Assembly (NCBI GenBank): GCA_963556255.1
Contig: OY744609.1
Span: 16,691,886 to 16,755,885 of the forward strand
Source of the DNA: Allolobophora icterica
Lineage: Eukaryota; Annelida; Clitellata; Crassiclitellata; Lumbricidae
DNA length: 64,000 nt
Direction: 5' to 3'
This document shows positions 11,670 to 24,177 of the stretch, in pieces. Under the pieces are notes generated by a model, which was not told the origin of the DNA, made no database searches, and was given only the letters and a program-made list of their open reading frames with translations. How positions within the stretch are numbered: position 1 is the stretch's first letter; the number at the start of each line of letters is the position of its first letter. A program made the translations under genes and the position numbers.

Positions 11670-14600
11670 ATGTCTCTTGAAACTGTGCCAAAGGAGCTTA
11701 GAAATCTTAGAGCATGCCTGCTATGCTCTCTCGTCAAAGTAAGTACATTTTGTTTCAGTCATCCTGCTTTAACTTAAAGTACAAAAAGTTTTCAGAGAAG
11801 ATTCGTTTCAGTTGAAAAGGTTGTACTTAGCTTTAGAATAGTTTATAATGATTATGAATGTCCTTATTAAGTAAAGTTTTTCATGGAACCAGGCCGTTAG
11901 CCAGAAATAAAGAGTAGGGCGTCCAAAAGCATTCAAAGTCACGACCGCCCAATGCCGCGACCGTATAAATTCGTGACCGCACGAGTCCGACTGCAAAAGT
12001 TTGCAATGCCCCTACACTGAATGACTTTTGGGTTTTGATCACAATTGTAACAGTTTTGTTTTACATACAATGATACAAACAACAATCTGTTAACTTCAGA
12101 TTGTAATTTTTTATTCCCTTATTTGATTATTATAGCCTAGGGAACAGATATTGATCACATGTCCCGTTCCTTGTTATCAATCCAGGCCCTTATAATTATT
12201 CATAAGGTCAAGGTATTTTTATAGTCAAATCTGTTACCAATTACCATGAAACAACCTCATCTAATTGGCACTTAATTACACCTATCCTAGGTCATAAATA
12301 GCTTAGAGAAATGTATCTTGTATGGGAAAAGCCCATCATTACACAGATGAAGGGGAATGGACTATACATTATACAAAATTTAGGACATCACGTCCAATGC
12401 CATCCATGCACAATTTATGCCCGTCCAAAATGATTTTCAGCCGTCCAGAGGACGGCTGGATGGGTGGCTGGCTAAGGGCCTGCTTGGAACAGCTGTTGGT
12501 ACAACTGCATTTACTGGAGCTGTTCCAGCCATGTCTTTGTGAATATTAGAATTTTGAATTAAAGAAGCTATGGAATTTAAAATTTATTTCCAGATTTGTA
12601 CAGTTGCTGTATGAATAAGTAGTTTCACGAAAGACTTTCACATATTACTTTGGGATTGTCTTGAATGTAACTGATGTACAGAGAATAAGCTAATTAATTG
12701 TTGAAACGGTTGAACTGCTATTATGGAAATGTGAAATTGTAATTATATTTACCTTACCATACAGCTATATGAAACATTGAAGGACCCGTAGGAATCCAGA
12801 CAAGGTCTGAGGAAAATTTTGTCTTTTGTTGGATACTTCCGTTAATGAATTTTAGTCGTTGCTGTAATGTGTTGCCAGACTCTGGATCAATTTGAATATG
12901 ATGGTTGTGAGAACTGCGATGAAGTCCTTCACATGAAAAACAACAGAGATGCAGTTTACGAGTGTACTAGTTCCAGCTTTGATGGGTAATTGTTGCTTAC
13001 TTAAATTAAATTGGACCACTTCAATCAAAGTGGATTGTCATTGGACATTTTTACTTAAAAGTCTTACTTACGTAAAGTGTTACTTCCCCTTGTAAACTTA
13101 CTTATAAACTTTACTTGTAAATTGTTACTTAAATAAATTGAACTGCTTCAAGTAAGTGAACTGCTCTGCATCTTCTTCTTGCTCGTTTCTCTGTGTGAAT
13201 CGGCTTGAGCTTTTTGTTCTCAAGACTAGAACTGCCTCGGCCCAAACCGCGCATTTGCCATGTTGAGTCCCTCAATCTGGAATGACCTCCCCCACTCACT
13301 CACTCAGGACCAAACTAATGTTGTGTTCTCTATATCGGTCTCTCATTCCCTAATGGCATTTCTGTTTCCCTGGGGCGTCTTTGGCTGAGAGCGCCTCTGA
13401 ATAGTCACCTCTGAGTGGTTCTCCTTGAAGAGGCACTATATAAATGTCTGTTATGAATTTAGTCATTCTGCGAGAGGTGCTTTATAAATTTCTAGATGCG
13501 ATACAATACTTGGTCTTAAGTGTGGTGTTGTGGATGATGATCTGTATCATGTTTAAATGGGTCATGCCTGTCAATCTCAAACCAACAATCGTTAACTCTT
13601 TCGCAGCCATGTTGTTTTTGATAAATTTCACCATAATTAGTTTATATGAATACAAACACTTAAAATCTGTAGAAACATAGACATGTCCTATATCATTTTT
13701 TCGGTATTTTATTCCTGAACAATATTCTGTATTGAAAAAGATGACCAATTATTGTGTTTGCCTCAAAGTTTATAAATATATGAATTATTTTTTAAAATAA
13801 AATAAATAATTATAACATTAAAAATTCATAAAAAATCTATGAACAGAGTAACATGTAATAAAAACACTTCTAAATGTAGCCAATTTTATGGCAAACTTAT
13901 AACAATGGGTGAAGGGCTAAAAAAAGTGAATTTTGACCATAAATTAGATTATATTTCTTTCACCCCATGATATGGCATTGGCCCACGCAACGGTTAGTTC
14001 GGTGATGTAGCCGTCTTTCAGACCCAGAACGTGCGCATAGTCAATCGTATCAATTTCTTTCGATAGCCTTTCCAAATTGCCTGACCGATAAATTTTATTT
14101 TCTGGACTTTGCTAACGAATAAAAGAAATGAAACTACAGAGAAATTACCAAAATAAGCTTGTTTTCTCTAATCAATGTTGATAATCGGCCTGTGTAAAAT
14201 TTGTCGTCCCACGCGGTCGCCGGCGATCACCATGTTCAAGTCTCGAAAACCTCTGCTTCGTCAAACATATTTGTTTGAGAGCCTTTACAACATTTATTGA
14301 ACGATATAATTTATCTATCTGGACTTGGCTGATGAAAAAACCATTAGATTATAGAAAAACGGCCAATGGCATAGAAGCGGACGAGGCTATTTGAAATTTA
14401 AATGCCTGAATGTAATAATTATTATCGAAAACATCGCCAAATTTGCCCTTATAACTTTACCAAATCACTGGAAAATCCCATGCAAGGGTTTTTTATGGAA
14501 TGTATAATCATTCTTCTATCTAACGTGTATAAATAGAACTCTAAATATAGCTAATTCATCTAAATAGCTGGGTTCCTAATCTATGCGGTCTAAAACGACC

Positions 14601-16233
14601 GCAATGGCCGCGGAAGAGTTAATGTGCACCATATACAGCCATTGCAGTGCAGTTACAGGTTCTCAGCCCTCAGAAATGGTGATCATTATTCAGTCATCCT
14701 CTGCATGGTACCGACATACTGTAGCACTGGTGAAGCATGCTCACTTGGAACATGTGACAATTGCTGTTGCTCAACTGGATTGGCGTGTTTAAGTCAGTAA
14801 AGTTGAAGTTCCCATATCCAATGGATGAATTGCATGATCCTGGGCAAATGGTCAGTGCATTACAGGACTTGCCAGTTCATGCCAATATCAAATTCTGCGG
14901 CTTGGTGACAGATACAAGTTTGCACAAACAACCTCCCATGTCTTGCTGAGATCTTACTCGTTAATATTTTAATGGTGCTCCAGTATAACTTGTTTTTGTG
15001 ACAAGGATCATATCTTAAGTACCGTTTATGTAGAAATATACCAGCAAGTGTTTAATCATTGTTTTGTTGTCCTTTGCAGTCTTATTGCATTGATGAGTCC
15101 GGAAGATAGCTGGGTGGCCAAGTGGCAGGGACTCAGTAAGTGAACGAAACTTTTATGTTTTGCATTAAAATTTTAGTTCTTACTGCTTATTAAGTATTAT
15201 TGAAAAGGTCTACATTTAGGCAATTTATACATAACAGCATTCATCCAATACCTCATTTGGCTGCATTGAAGTTTTCTTGAAATGCTTCAACATTAGACTT
15301 TTAAAAAACTGATGAAGGGTGTGATGGTCTATGGATAGATTAGAAATGCATTTCTGTCCTTTTCTTAGGGATCATCTATGAAGGACGTCTGCAATGAGGG
15401 GGAGGGAGGGGTCATCCAAATGCGGACAAGTGGGAGGGGTTATGACCATTGCAGATGTCCGCCTCAAAATTTTTTAATTTGATAGTTTTTTAAATGCCAC
15501 CTTGTTTCAACCTTCTCCAAAAGACATAAAGGTCAGTGAGGTGATTACCTAAACGTCATGCACGGTATAAACTTTACTGTGACTTGAAAAAGGCTTTTCT
15601 GCACATTCTGATATGAAACTCAAACTGTCACTTTAACATGCACAGGAACTGTGGAATAATAGTAAAAAGAATGATGATGATATTAAAAATTGGCTTTGGC
15701 GTGCGGACGTCCGGAAAGGAGGAGGGGCAAGGTCGAATGCGGACAAGGGGGAGGGAGGGGTCCAAAGTAGGTCATATTTTGCGGACGTCCTTTATGGATG
15801 ACCCCTTATTGCATTTATTATGCGTGCAAGTAATTCACAATCAAAGGTGCACAGCACAGTGAATGAAGGACTTACTCAAGGTTCCTGTGCATGGCAATTG
15901 TCTCCGTGGAGGCTCAAAACCATACTACTTGCTTTGAAATCATGATGGTTTCAGCTTGTATCCATGCTTTCAGTTTTTAACTATACACTTATATTGGAGA
16001 GTTAAAGCTTGTTTAACATAACAGAAATAAAATCTGGTGTTTATGACTAGACAAGAAGGCATGAAATATGTTGGTAACATTGCTAGTAATGATTTATTTG
16101 TTTAGCTCATAATGTGAAAGGATGCTACGCCATCTCGGTGACTGGAAAGCTTCCACCCGGCATCGTGAATGACTTAAAACTCAGACGCAAAGTTTATCGT
16201 TCAAGGGACACGAGCACTACTCTGACGAAATAA
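11670..16233 (+). CDS. SUPT4H1: Transcription elongation factor SPT4 (DSIF small subunit), complete, 4 exons
   Basis: Exons 11670-11738, 12879-12985, 15080-15135 and 16106-16233 have good GT/AG borders and join in frame to 119 codons plus TAA; human SPT4 is 117 aa. The start ([20 protein letters not shown]) follows an in-frame TAA six codons upstream. The four zinc-binding cysteines are present as CLLC in exon 1 and CENC in exon 2. [18 protein letters not shown] and [12 protein letters not shown] are nearly identical to vertebrate SPT4. SPT4 pairs with the NGN domain of SPT5 to form DSIF, a nuclear factor governing RNA polymerase II pausing and processivity. Intron 2 carries a LINE tail (13235-13460) and intron 3 a Harbinger-like MITE (15368-15805). 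The CNGK-like gene starts 3.8 kb away on the opposite strand. No obvious poly(A) signal follows the stop within 200 bases. Confidence 0.97.
13235..13460 (+). repeat. L2/CR1-type LINE 3' end
   Basis: The plus strand reads [16 protein letters not shown] in one frame, the conserved C-terminal motif of L2/CR1-type ORF2. It ends in the usual GCACTATATAAAT tail, repeated as GTGCTTTATAAAT at about 13478. It lies in SPT4 intron 2 and is a 5'-truncated relic. Confidence 0.6.
14583..14949 (+). other. Coding-like stretch of unknown origin inside SPT4 intron 2
   Basis: Two overlapping plus-strand frames (14583-14792 and 14761-14949) have a balanced amino-acid composition, including [19 protein letters not shown]. 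They would join only by a frame change near 14790. I do not recognise a family and see no clear splice sites. It could be an old pseudogene, part of a nested gene, or chance. Confidence 0.25.
15368..15805. mobile_element. PIF/Harbinger-like MITE
   Basis: The inverted ends are GGGATCATCTATGAAGGACG on the left and, inward from the right, GGGGTCATCCATAAAGGACG. They are flanked by TTA on both sides (15365-15367 and 15806-15808), the 3 bp duplication of the Harbinger superfamily. G-rich blocks lie just inside both ends. It lies in SPT4 intron 3. Confidence 0.7.
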
Positions 16234-16567
16234 CTTCCACTGAGCTCCAAACAACAACTGATGTACAAATACGATGCTGATATCATCTGATAAGAAAACA
16301 GACGTTAAACATTTGCTAAGGTTGCTTCCGTCAAAATCTCTTGCATTGGATGGGATATAGATTTTAAAGTTATAACCAACACAACATTGTGAAAAAAGAC
16401 TGGTCAGTTTACTCGGTGTACAGAGACTGTGGTTGGTTGACAACTTGCTGAGCTTGTTGGAGAATTAATTTGAATCTGATTCATGCTCTAATGTTTTGAT
16501 GCATGGGTGCTAAATTACATGTTGAAAAATCATTCCTGTCCTTTCAGCTGTTTATGTGGTTTGGCTG

Positions 16568-16695
16568 GTTGCAGAAATGGGGGGCGGGGGCATTCATAAA
16601 AGATGTCTGCAAGTACTTAGGACCCTGCCTTTGCTTGCTTGGCTGCATTTGGAATTAACCTCTGTTCGCCTTTATGGATGACTGCACTCCAGCAG
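16568..16695. mobile_element. Possible degenerate relative of the 15368 MITE
   Basis: A G-rich block followed by ATTCATAAAAGATGTCTGCA, and a right side ending CGCCTTTATGGATGACTGCA, look like eroded versions of the ends of the element at 15368-15805. No target duplication is evident. Confidence 0.35.
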
Positions 16696-17029
16696 GTCTA
16701 TTTGAATCTATCTTGTTGGTGTTGCATGGCTATAGATATGTGCTATGGGGTGGGTACAGTGCATATCAGCTAAGATGAAATACAGTGATAAAAATTTGTG
16801 TCTTAACTGAATGTGATATTAGCCATTAGGCAACAGTAAATGCAGCATGCCAGCAAGAAACACTATGGCTGCTTGACTTACCAGCAACGAATGATGCATA
16901 CGCATATACGTAACTATGTATGTATGTATGTAATGTGATTATTGTAGGCTGCTAACTTGAATTAATATTACCTGGTTAAGTTTATTCCACTGCAAACTGT
17001 TGGGAAGAATCTTAAATAGAATAAAATTT

Positions 17030-17615
17030 TACAATATTACAGCAAAACTTTGGTATTTCGAACTTGCGGTTGTATCGAACAACAGTAAATTGCCCGACCA
17101 CAATCAATGCAAACATAAACATAGCTCTGCTAAATTGAACCTGCTTATATGTGACCTCGGCCGAGAGAAAGGACCACTTGTCGTTTTCTAGATTAGCCGG
17201 AAAACGCGTTTTTACGCTAAACGATTATATTGATTTTTGCGTCTAATTAGTCAATCTGTAGCTCGAACTCACTGTACAACAACGAATCTTACGCTACTCG
17301 ATGCGTTAAGGTTAAATTCAGGCATTAGTGCATTGGGTATTGACACATAAAATTTTTTTATGCGATTTCCCGCCAAATGATATTTTATATTTTTGTGAAA
17401 AAAGTGCATAAATTATGGGCCAAACGCTCTGAAATTTTTTCCTCATTTTACCTCAGGTGTAAGCATGTGGAAACTGCTAATAAGTCCATTTGCGACAAGT
17501 GGTCCCTTCTCTCGGCCGAGGTCACATATCGAAGTCTCGCTTTTATTGAATGCTATATTTGGTCCTTGTCGAACAGTGGGCCTGCAGATTTATCGAAGTT
17601 GCAGGGCCACTATGA
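17030..17615. mobile_element. Palindromic DNA-transposon-like element
   Basis: A strong inverted repeat of about 36 bp, including GACCTCGGCCGAGAGAA, occurs at 17148-17184 and inverted at 17494-17529. Outside it the arms are more diverged but still similar, with TTTCGAAC-like motifs reminiscent of pogo/Tigger ends. The true ends and target site are uncertain. Confidence 0.45.
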
Positions 17616-17747
17616 GACAAGACTGATTGACATGTATGTCTGGTCACTGGGAGAGGGTCACTTTATGTTTTCATTGATTTCATTTTTGTACCGTAGCCTC
17701 GTTATGCTAACTGCAATCTTATTGTCCAGTGACAGATTTAGCTATAA

Positions 17748-18213
17748 GGGGCCGTCCATATATTACGTACGCAAAGAGGGGGGGAGGGGGGTCAGATTTT
17801 GGCGATTTTGCGTACGGGTGCGTACGGTGGGGGAGGGGGGGGGGGTGGCCGAAATGTGTACGTACGCAAAATAAATTTCGAATTATGACGTCCACATTAG
17901 CCTATTTATAACTCTGTATTGTCCTATAGTCGTCCGATGGCATTTTATTACATGATATAAAAGCCATGTGAAGTTATTCTGTGCTGTGAACGAGACACCT
18001 ATAATTTGTCTATATTGGCCCTCACTCATCCTTCAATCTGGCCTAAAGTGCAGAGAGACACTTTCTGCGGCTGGTCTTCTCGGGGGGGGGGGTGTGCGTC
18101 AAGCGTACGTACGCAGGGGGGGGGTGCGGAAGAAAGTACGCTTGCGTACAGGGGGGGGGGGGAGGGGGTCCAATTTTCCCGAATTTTTGCGTACGTAATA
18201 TATGGACGGCCCC
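17748..18213. mobile_element. PIF/Harbinger-like MITE, copy A
   Basis: The termini GGGGCCGTCCATATATTACG are inverted and perfect over at least 25 bp. TAA flanks both sides (17745-17747 and 18214-18216). The 466 bp interior has G tracts of up to 12 beside both ends and no transposase. A close copy lies at 23199-23649. Confidence 0.85.
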
Positions 18214-18580
18214 TAAGAGCAAGGGCAGCACCTCCACGTCTAACTTGGTGTCTCTTGGCGCCTCTAAGGCAAACTCTGTGCATGATGAGCCGTATAATAT
18301 GGTGCCCCTTCTGGCATTCCCTTGCCCATACACAAGCGACTCTGGAACTGTCGCTATAAGGGTGTTCTGTGGCACCATATTACGTGCTAAACCTACACGT
18401 TGTTAAATTAAATACATCAGTACGACCTCTGATACAAAAGTATACGATTTTATAATATCGTGGCAAAAAAGAATCTGACTCTGGATGATAAAATAGTTGT
18501 GCTGGTTCAGAGGCATTGCACGTTCATTTAGGCAGACCTGTCTGATTATTTTATAAAACATTAGGCATAGGCCTACTTAC

Positions 18581-18689
18581 AACATCCAATTGGCTCATCA
18601 CTTGCATCTGCACAATCTACTTTGCAATTGCAATATCCGGGAGCCAGAATACAGTGACCATTGGCACACTGAAACTGTTCTGGGAGACA
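18581..18689 (-). CDS. Exon encoding an LDL-receptor class A domain
   Basis: The minus strand encodes CLPEQFQCANGHC, then six cysteine-containing positions ending CADASDEPIGC. This has the LDLa cysteine spacing and the calcium-binding DxSDE signature. A strong donor (GTAAGT) follows the last cysteine codon. The acceptor is most simply at 18690-18691 after a pyrimidine-rich stretch; an alternative 40 bases further upstream would add CLSSSFVTHE. LDLa modules are extracellular ligand-binding repeats of receptors and secreted proteases. I find no partner exons within the window, so the gene is unidentified and the exon could also be an orphan. Confidence 0.55.
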
Positions 18690-18944
18690 CTCATGTGTGA
18701 CAAAAGAAGACGAAAGGCAGCCTCAACATCCACTCCACTCTCGATTTCAATTGTACACCGTTTAATTGTCAGAAAAATTGCCTTCATCATTATCAGTAGC
18801 ACCAGCACCACCACACAACAAAAACCATATTTTAAGCAGATATTCATTAATTTTTTTCATTCATTCTCATTTAGGAATCTTAACAGATTACAGTGCAAGA
18901 TCAATAAATGGCAGATGAAGAACTCCAGGATATGTTTAACATAT

Positions 18945-21188
18945 CTGAACTAAAGAACACAACTAAAGAACACAATAAAGAATTACCATATATTAACGAA
19001 AGAACTACCGTATCTTTAACTAAAGAACACATCTAAACTAAAGAACTATCTTAACAAAAGAACATATCTTAACTAAAGAACTACTGTATCTTAATCAAAG
19101 AACATATCTTAAATAAAGAACTATCTTAACTAAAGAACACATCGACACTAAAAAATTAATTATCTTAATTAAAGAACATAACTTAAGTAAAGAACTATAT
19201 TTACTAAAGAACGCACCTTTACTAAAGAACTATCTTAACTAAAAAACTCATGTTAAGTGTTGACTAAAGAACTATCTTAACTAAAAAAAACATCTAAAAT
19301 AAAAGAACACATCTAAACTAAAGAACTATTTTAACTAGACAACTCATCTAAACCAATTAAGACATTTTAACTAAAGAAGACATCTTAATTAAAGAAGACA
19401 TCTTAACTAAAGAACTGTCTTAACTAAAGAACACATCTTTTACTACAGAATACAGCTAAACTAAAAAAGAACTATCAACTAAAGAACGCATCTTAATTAC
19501 AGAACACATCTTAACTAAAAAACAACTATAGAACACATCCTAAGTAATGAACTATCTTAACTAAAGAACACATCTTAAATAAATAACTATCTTAACTAAA
19601 GATCACATCTTAACTAGAAAAAACATTTCTGAACACAAGAACACATCTTAACTAAAGAACTATCGTAACTAAAACACACCTAAACTAAATAACCATCTAA
19701 ACTAAAGAACATATTTTGACTAAGAAACACATCATAACTAAAAGAACTGTCTTAACTAATCTACACTTCTAAGCTAAAGAACTATCTAAAGGCCACATCT
19801 TAACTAAAAAGATATCTTAACTAAAGAACACATCTAAATTAAAGAATTATATTAACTAAACATCACATCTAAACTAAAAAAACTACGTTAACTAAAGAAC
19901 GCATCTTAACTAAAGAACACATCTTAACTAAAGAATAAATCTTAACTAAAGAACACATCTAAACTATGGAACTATCTTAACTAAAGAACACATCTTAACT
20001 AAAGAGCTATCTTAACTAAAGAACATATGTTAAATAAAGAACTATCTTAACTAAAGAACACATCTTAACTAAAGAACACTTCTTAACTGAGTAACTATTT
20101 GAACTAAGGAACATATCTTAATGAAAGAAAACATTAGCTAAAGAACATAACTAAAGAACACGTCTTAACTAAAGAACATCTAAACCTCAAGAATATATCA
20201 ACTAAAGAGCACATCTATACTAAAGAATTGTCTTAACTAAAGAACATATCTTAATTAAAGAACACATCTAAACAAAAACTTTTAACTGAAGAATACATCT
20301 TAAGTAAAGAACTATCTTAACTATAGAACACGTCTTAACTAAAGAGCTATCCTAACTAAAAAAACACATCTTAACTAAAGAACATATCTTAACTAAAGAA
20401 CACATCATAACTAAAGAACACATCATAACTAAAAGAACTATATTAACTAAAGATCACATCTAAACTAAAGAAGTATATTAACTAAAGAACGCATCTAAAT
20501 TAAAGAACTATCTTAACTAAAAAACATCTAAACTAAACAACTATTTTATCTAAGGAACACATCGTAACTAAAAGATCTATATTAACTAAAGATCACATCT
20601 AAACTAAAGAACTATCTTAACTAAAGAACACATCTAAATTAAAGAATTATCTTAACTAAGGAACATAGCTAAAGAAGACATCTTAACTAAAGAGCACATC
20701 CAAACTAAAGAACTATCTTAACTAAGGAACACATGTAAGCTAAAGAACCATCTTAACTAAAGAACACATTTTAACTAAAGTACAATCTTAAGTAAGGAAC
20801 ACATCATAACTAAAGAACACACCATAACTAAAAGAACTGTCAAATAAACAACACATCTAAACTAAAGAACTGTCTCAACTAAAAAAACACATCTAAACTA
20901 AACAGCTATCTCAACTAAAGAACACATCTTAACTGAAAGAAAACATCGAAACTAAAGAACTATCTTAACTATAGAACACATCTAAACTAAAGAACTACCT
21001 TAACTAAAGAACACATCTAAACTAAAGAACTATCTTAGCTAAAGAACGCATCTTAACTAAAGAACACATCTTAACTAAAGCATTATCTTAACTAAATGGA
21101 ACAAATCTATGGAACTATCTTAACTAAAGAACACATCTTAACTAAAGACCATATCTTAAGTAAAGAACACATCTTAACTAAACAACCT
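18945..21188. repeat. 2.2 kb minisatellite, unit about 18 bp
   Basis: Imperfect tandem copies of TTAACTAAAGAACACATC alternate with a variant containing AACTATC, which gives a higher-order unit of about 34 bp. Well over 100 copies are present with many substitutions and small indels. There is no coding capacity. The left edge grades into unique sequence after the LDLa exon, and the right edge abuts a LINE relic. Confidence 0.9.
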
Positions 21189-21194
21189 AAATCA

Positions 21195-22650
21195 GCAGAT
21201 CCGTCCTTCTGTACACCGAAAATGAAAGAATCTACTTAGGACTAAAGATAGGCTCATGCGAGCTGGACACATAGAGGCAGTCTCAGCCATCGGGCTAAAG
21301 TCAATACCCTAACATGCACAAGCAGTCCGAATACTAAAGTTACAGCTGAAAATTAAACACCTTTGCACAAACGTCGACCGATAACTCCAATAGACCCGGC
21401 TAGAAAACTAACAGTAAACAACAACACTCAGTTTATCACTTTAATATCCTGGACAAACTGCACCATATAGAGGAAGGACCATATGGGGCACCGACCTTGT
21501 TCCTGAGGCTAGCCGTTCCTGCAGTGCTCTGTAGACCTATAACATCACTAATAAATGCCTCAATAGCAGACTCCCACTTTCCAGACCAATGGCAAGCTGC
21601 AACAATCACACCGGTTCCACAGGTTGGAACACCGAAGAATGTCAACGACTACCGACCCATTTCAGTTGTCCCGATTTTGTCAAGGATCTTTGAGCGTATA
21701 ATAGCACGCAAATATCTATATCCATCATTTAATGAACCAGGTATACGTCAACTTCTTGCAGACCAGTTTGCCTTCCACTCCTCTGGATGAACAACAGCGG
21801 CACTCATATTTATTCGACATCAGATTTACAAACTACTCAGAACCGAACCTTTCGTAGCGCTCATTGCTCTTGATTTTTCGAAAGCCTTCGATACGGTTCG
21901 ACATTTCAGCCTTGCGCAAAAGTTTCAGGAACTAACGATCCCGGATAGCATCTGCAACTGGATAGGCCTACTTAACTTCCTTGAACATCGATCGTTGTCA
22001 TACAACTAGATTCACTGGCATATCCAGAAAACTCGATTGCCAAACATGCGGATGATACCTACCTAATCATCCCTGCTTCAATGTAACAGACCATACAATC
22101 GGAGCTAGCACATATCGCAGGCATAATCTGCGGCTGAACCAAAGTAAAAGCTCTTCAGGTGATAATTCCGTAAGTCAGATGCAAAACCATTCCACAACCT
22201 CAGAAAGAACTTAAGAGAGTCGACTCCATGAACATCCTTGGAGTCTACATATCTAGTAGGATAATCTCAAAGCGGAGGCCCATGTTAGCGCAACCCTAGC
22301 AACTTGTGTTAGATCACTCTATGCTTAAAGAGTACTGAAACATCGCGTACTCTCCAGTGATGCTCTTCGAGAAGTTACGAGAACAAGTATGCTATTCCAG
22401 CGTGGTGGGGGGATTAGCCTCATCATCTGATCGTGTAAGATTATAGATCGTTTTATCAGAAGGGTGCGGAGACTGAGTCTTGTCAACGAAGAACAACTGA
22501 CTATAACTGACCTTGCGAATTCTGCTGATTACCGTTTATTTACATCTAGTAAGAACAATCAAGATCACGTCCTTTGGCCTTTTTTACCACCTGGTCCAGT
22601 CTATAAAACTGCGCAGGCCTACTCATTACATCCTCAGAATCACCAGTAGG
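21195..22650 (+). pseudogene. CR1/Jockey-type LINE reverse transcriptase relic
   Basis: Plus-strand fragments in the correct order are: LDKLHHIEEG and PTLFLRLAVPA (about 21450-21520), DYRPISVVPILSRIFERII (about 21648-21705), ALDFSKAFDTV (about 21868), ADDTYLIIPAS (the YADD catalytic box, with Y changed to H, about 22050), SMNILGVYISS (about 22228) and a C-terminal block to about 22650. Several stops and frameshifts separate them. The endonuclease part is missing. Confidence 0.8.
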
Positions 22651-22671
22651 GCCTACTGTATTTCAGTCGGT

Positions 22672-23050
22672 TAAGGACAATAGACACTTAATGCGTCTTT
22701 GGAAGTCCGATTAGCACCGAGTTACTATAGTCGATGCGTGTACAGACAAAGGCGTGCACCATGGTCGTAAAGAGAGTGGTGGATAGTAGGCCTACAGATA
22801 CTGACCTCCTAATGGCTCTAAGACGCCTTAGTTGGTAGTAACAGGAGCGGGTCAGTAAACGTCAAGGCACTGTCAAGCGTGACACCCAGATCACGGACAC
22901 TAGAGGAGAATGTGAAGTCAGGAAATAGTGAGGCCAGTAGCTGGAGGTCAAGTTCTCTAACAAACGCGAAGAAATGAAGGCTGCTTGTGCGAACTGTATA
23001 TTTTTCTGGAGCCAGTCTGGAGACGTCTATAACTGAATGCTAATGTTCAA
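22672..23050 (-). pseudogene. L2-type LINE reverse transcriptase fragment
   Basis: The minus strand reads SVRDLGVTLDSALTFT, then CYYQLRRLRAIRRS and MVHAFVCTRIDYSNSVLIGL, the well-known palm/thumb-end motifs of L2-type LINEs. There is a small frame change in the middle. It is truncated at both ends and abuts the previous LINE relic in opposite orientation. Confidence 0.75.
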
Positions 23051-23198
23051 TCGATGATTCATTCGATCATAAATTGATCATTGTTTAAAAGTAAGAAAAA
23101 TTCTTATCCTAGTCAGGCCCATGCCATTGGGCTTTGTAAAATCTTTACAGATTCGCGCCTGACGAAATGATTTGGGCCCATATCTTTCGCTCACATAA

Positions 23199-23649
23199 GG
23201 GGCCATCCACATATTACGTACGCACTTAGGGGGGGAGGGGGGTCGGATTTTTGGCGATTTTGCGTACGGGTGCGAACGGGGGGGAGGGGGGTAACAAAAT
23301 GTGTACGTACCCAAAATAAATTTCTAATTATGACGTCCACATTAGCCTATTTATAACTCTGTATTATCCTATAGTCGTCCCATGGCATTTTATTACATTA
23401 TATAAAAGCCATGTGCAGTTATTCTGTGCTGTGAACGACACCTATAATTTGTCTATATTGGCCCTTCAATAATCTGGCCTAAAGTGCAGACAGGCTGCCT
23501 GGAGACACTTTCTGCAGCTGGTCATCGGAGGGGGGGTGCGTCAAATGTACGTACTCAGGGGGGGTGGTGGAAGAAAGTACGCTTGCGAACAGGGGGGGAG
23601 GGGGTCCAATTTTCCCGGATTTTTGTGTACGTAATATATGGATGGCCCC
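23199..23649. mobile_element. PIF/Harbinger-like MITE, copy B
   Basis: Its ends GGGGCCATCCA and its interior match copy A at 17748-18213 closely. TAA flanks both sides (23196-23198 and 23650-23652). Confidence 0.85.
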
Positions 23650-23818
23650 TAATTCGCTTAAGCTATAGAAACTAAAAAGCAATCAATTCACGTTTTCGCT
23701 AATTATCACAGTCATTTCTGGCCAATCTCAACATCTTTTCCGACGGCCGTACCATAATCCAATAATTAATAAATATTACTTTACGGCTTTTCAAACTAAT
23801 TGCCTTGTAATAAAATTT

Positions 23819-23865
23819 CATCTGCCATGCAACAGTCGCAAGTTGCGACTGTTGCATGGCAGATG
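23819..23865. repeat. Near-perfect 47 bp palindrome
   Basis: A 23 bp arm (CATCTGCCATGCAACAGTCG plus CAA) is followed by one central base and its exact reverse complement. This could extrude as a hairpin. It lies 60 bases downstream, in the minus sense, of the candidate exon at 23925-24000. Confidence 0.9.
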
Positions 23866-23924
23866 GCGACTCGCAACTAGAGTTAGAGCAGCTTCAAACA
23901 ATTCAGAAATTTTTGTCAACTTAC

Positions 23925-24000
23925 GTACTTTCGCAACCGGCGCTGGCCTTCCGGATACTTGACAATCGAAGGCATGATGCCAAGATAAAACTTTGCTCAT
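23925..24000 (-). CDS. Weak candidate first coding exon
   Basis: On the minus strand an ATG at 24000 opens 25 codons (MSKVLSWHHAFDCQVSG...) that reach an excellent donor, GTAAGT, at 23919-23924. CRE-like sites lie 180-240 bases upstream in the same orientation. No homology is recognised and no signal peptide is seen. It could be chance. Confidence 0.2.
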
Positions 24001-24177
24001 TCCGATAAAGAGTGAAATTCGTTTTGTAAAGCAAGCTATTTCTTGATTACGGTCCTTACAGCTTAATAACAGCGTACCGTACGCAACGAGTTAACTCCAA
24101 TTAGTAATAGGGCCTAACAGTCGTCTTGCGAGGCAAGTTATTAACGAAGACAGCTTAGCAACTAAGAAAAATGGCGA

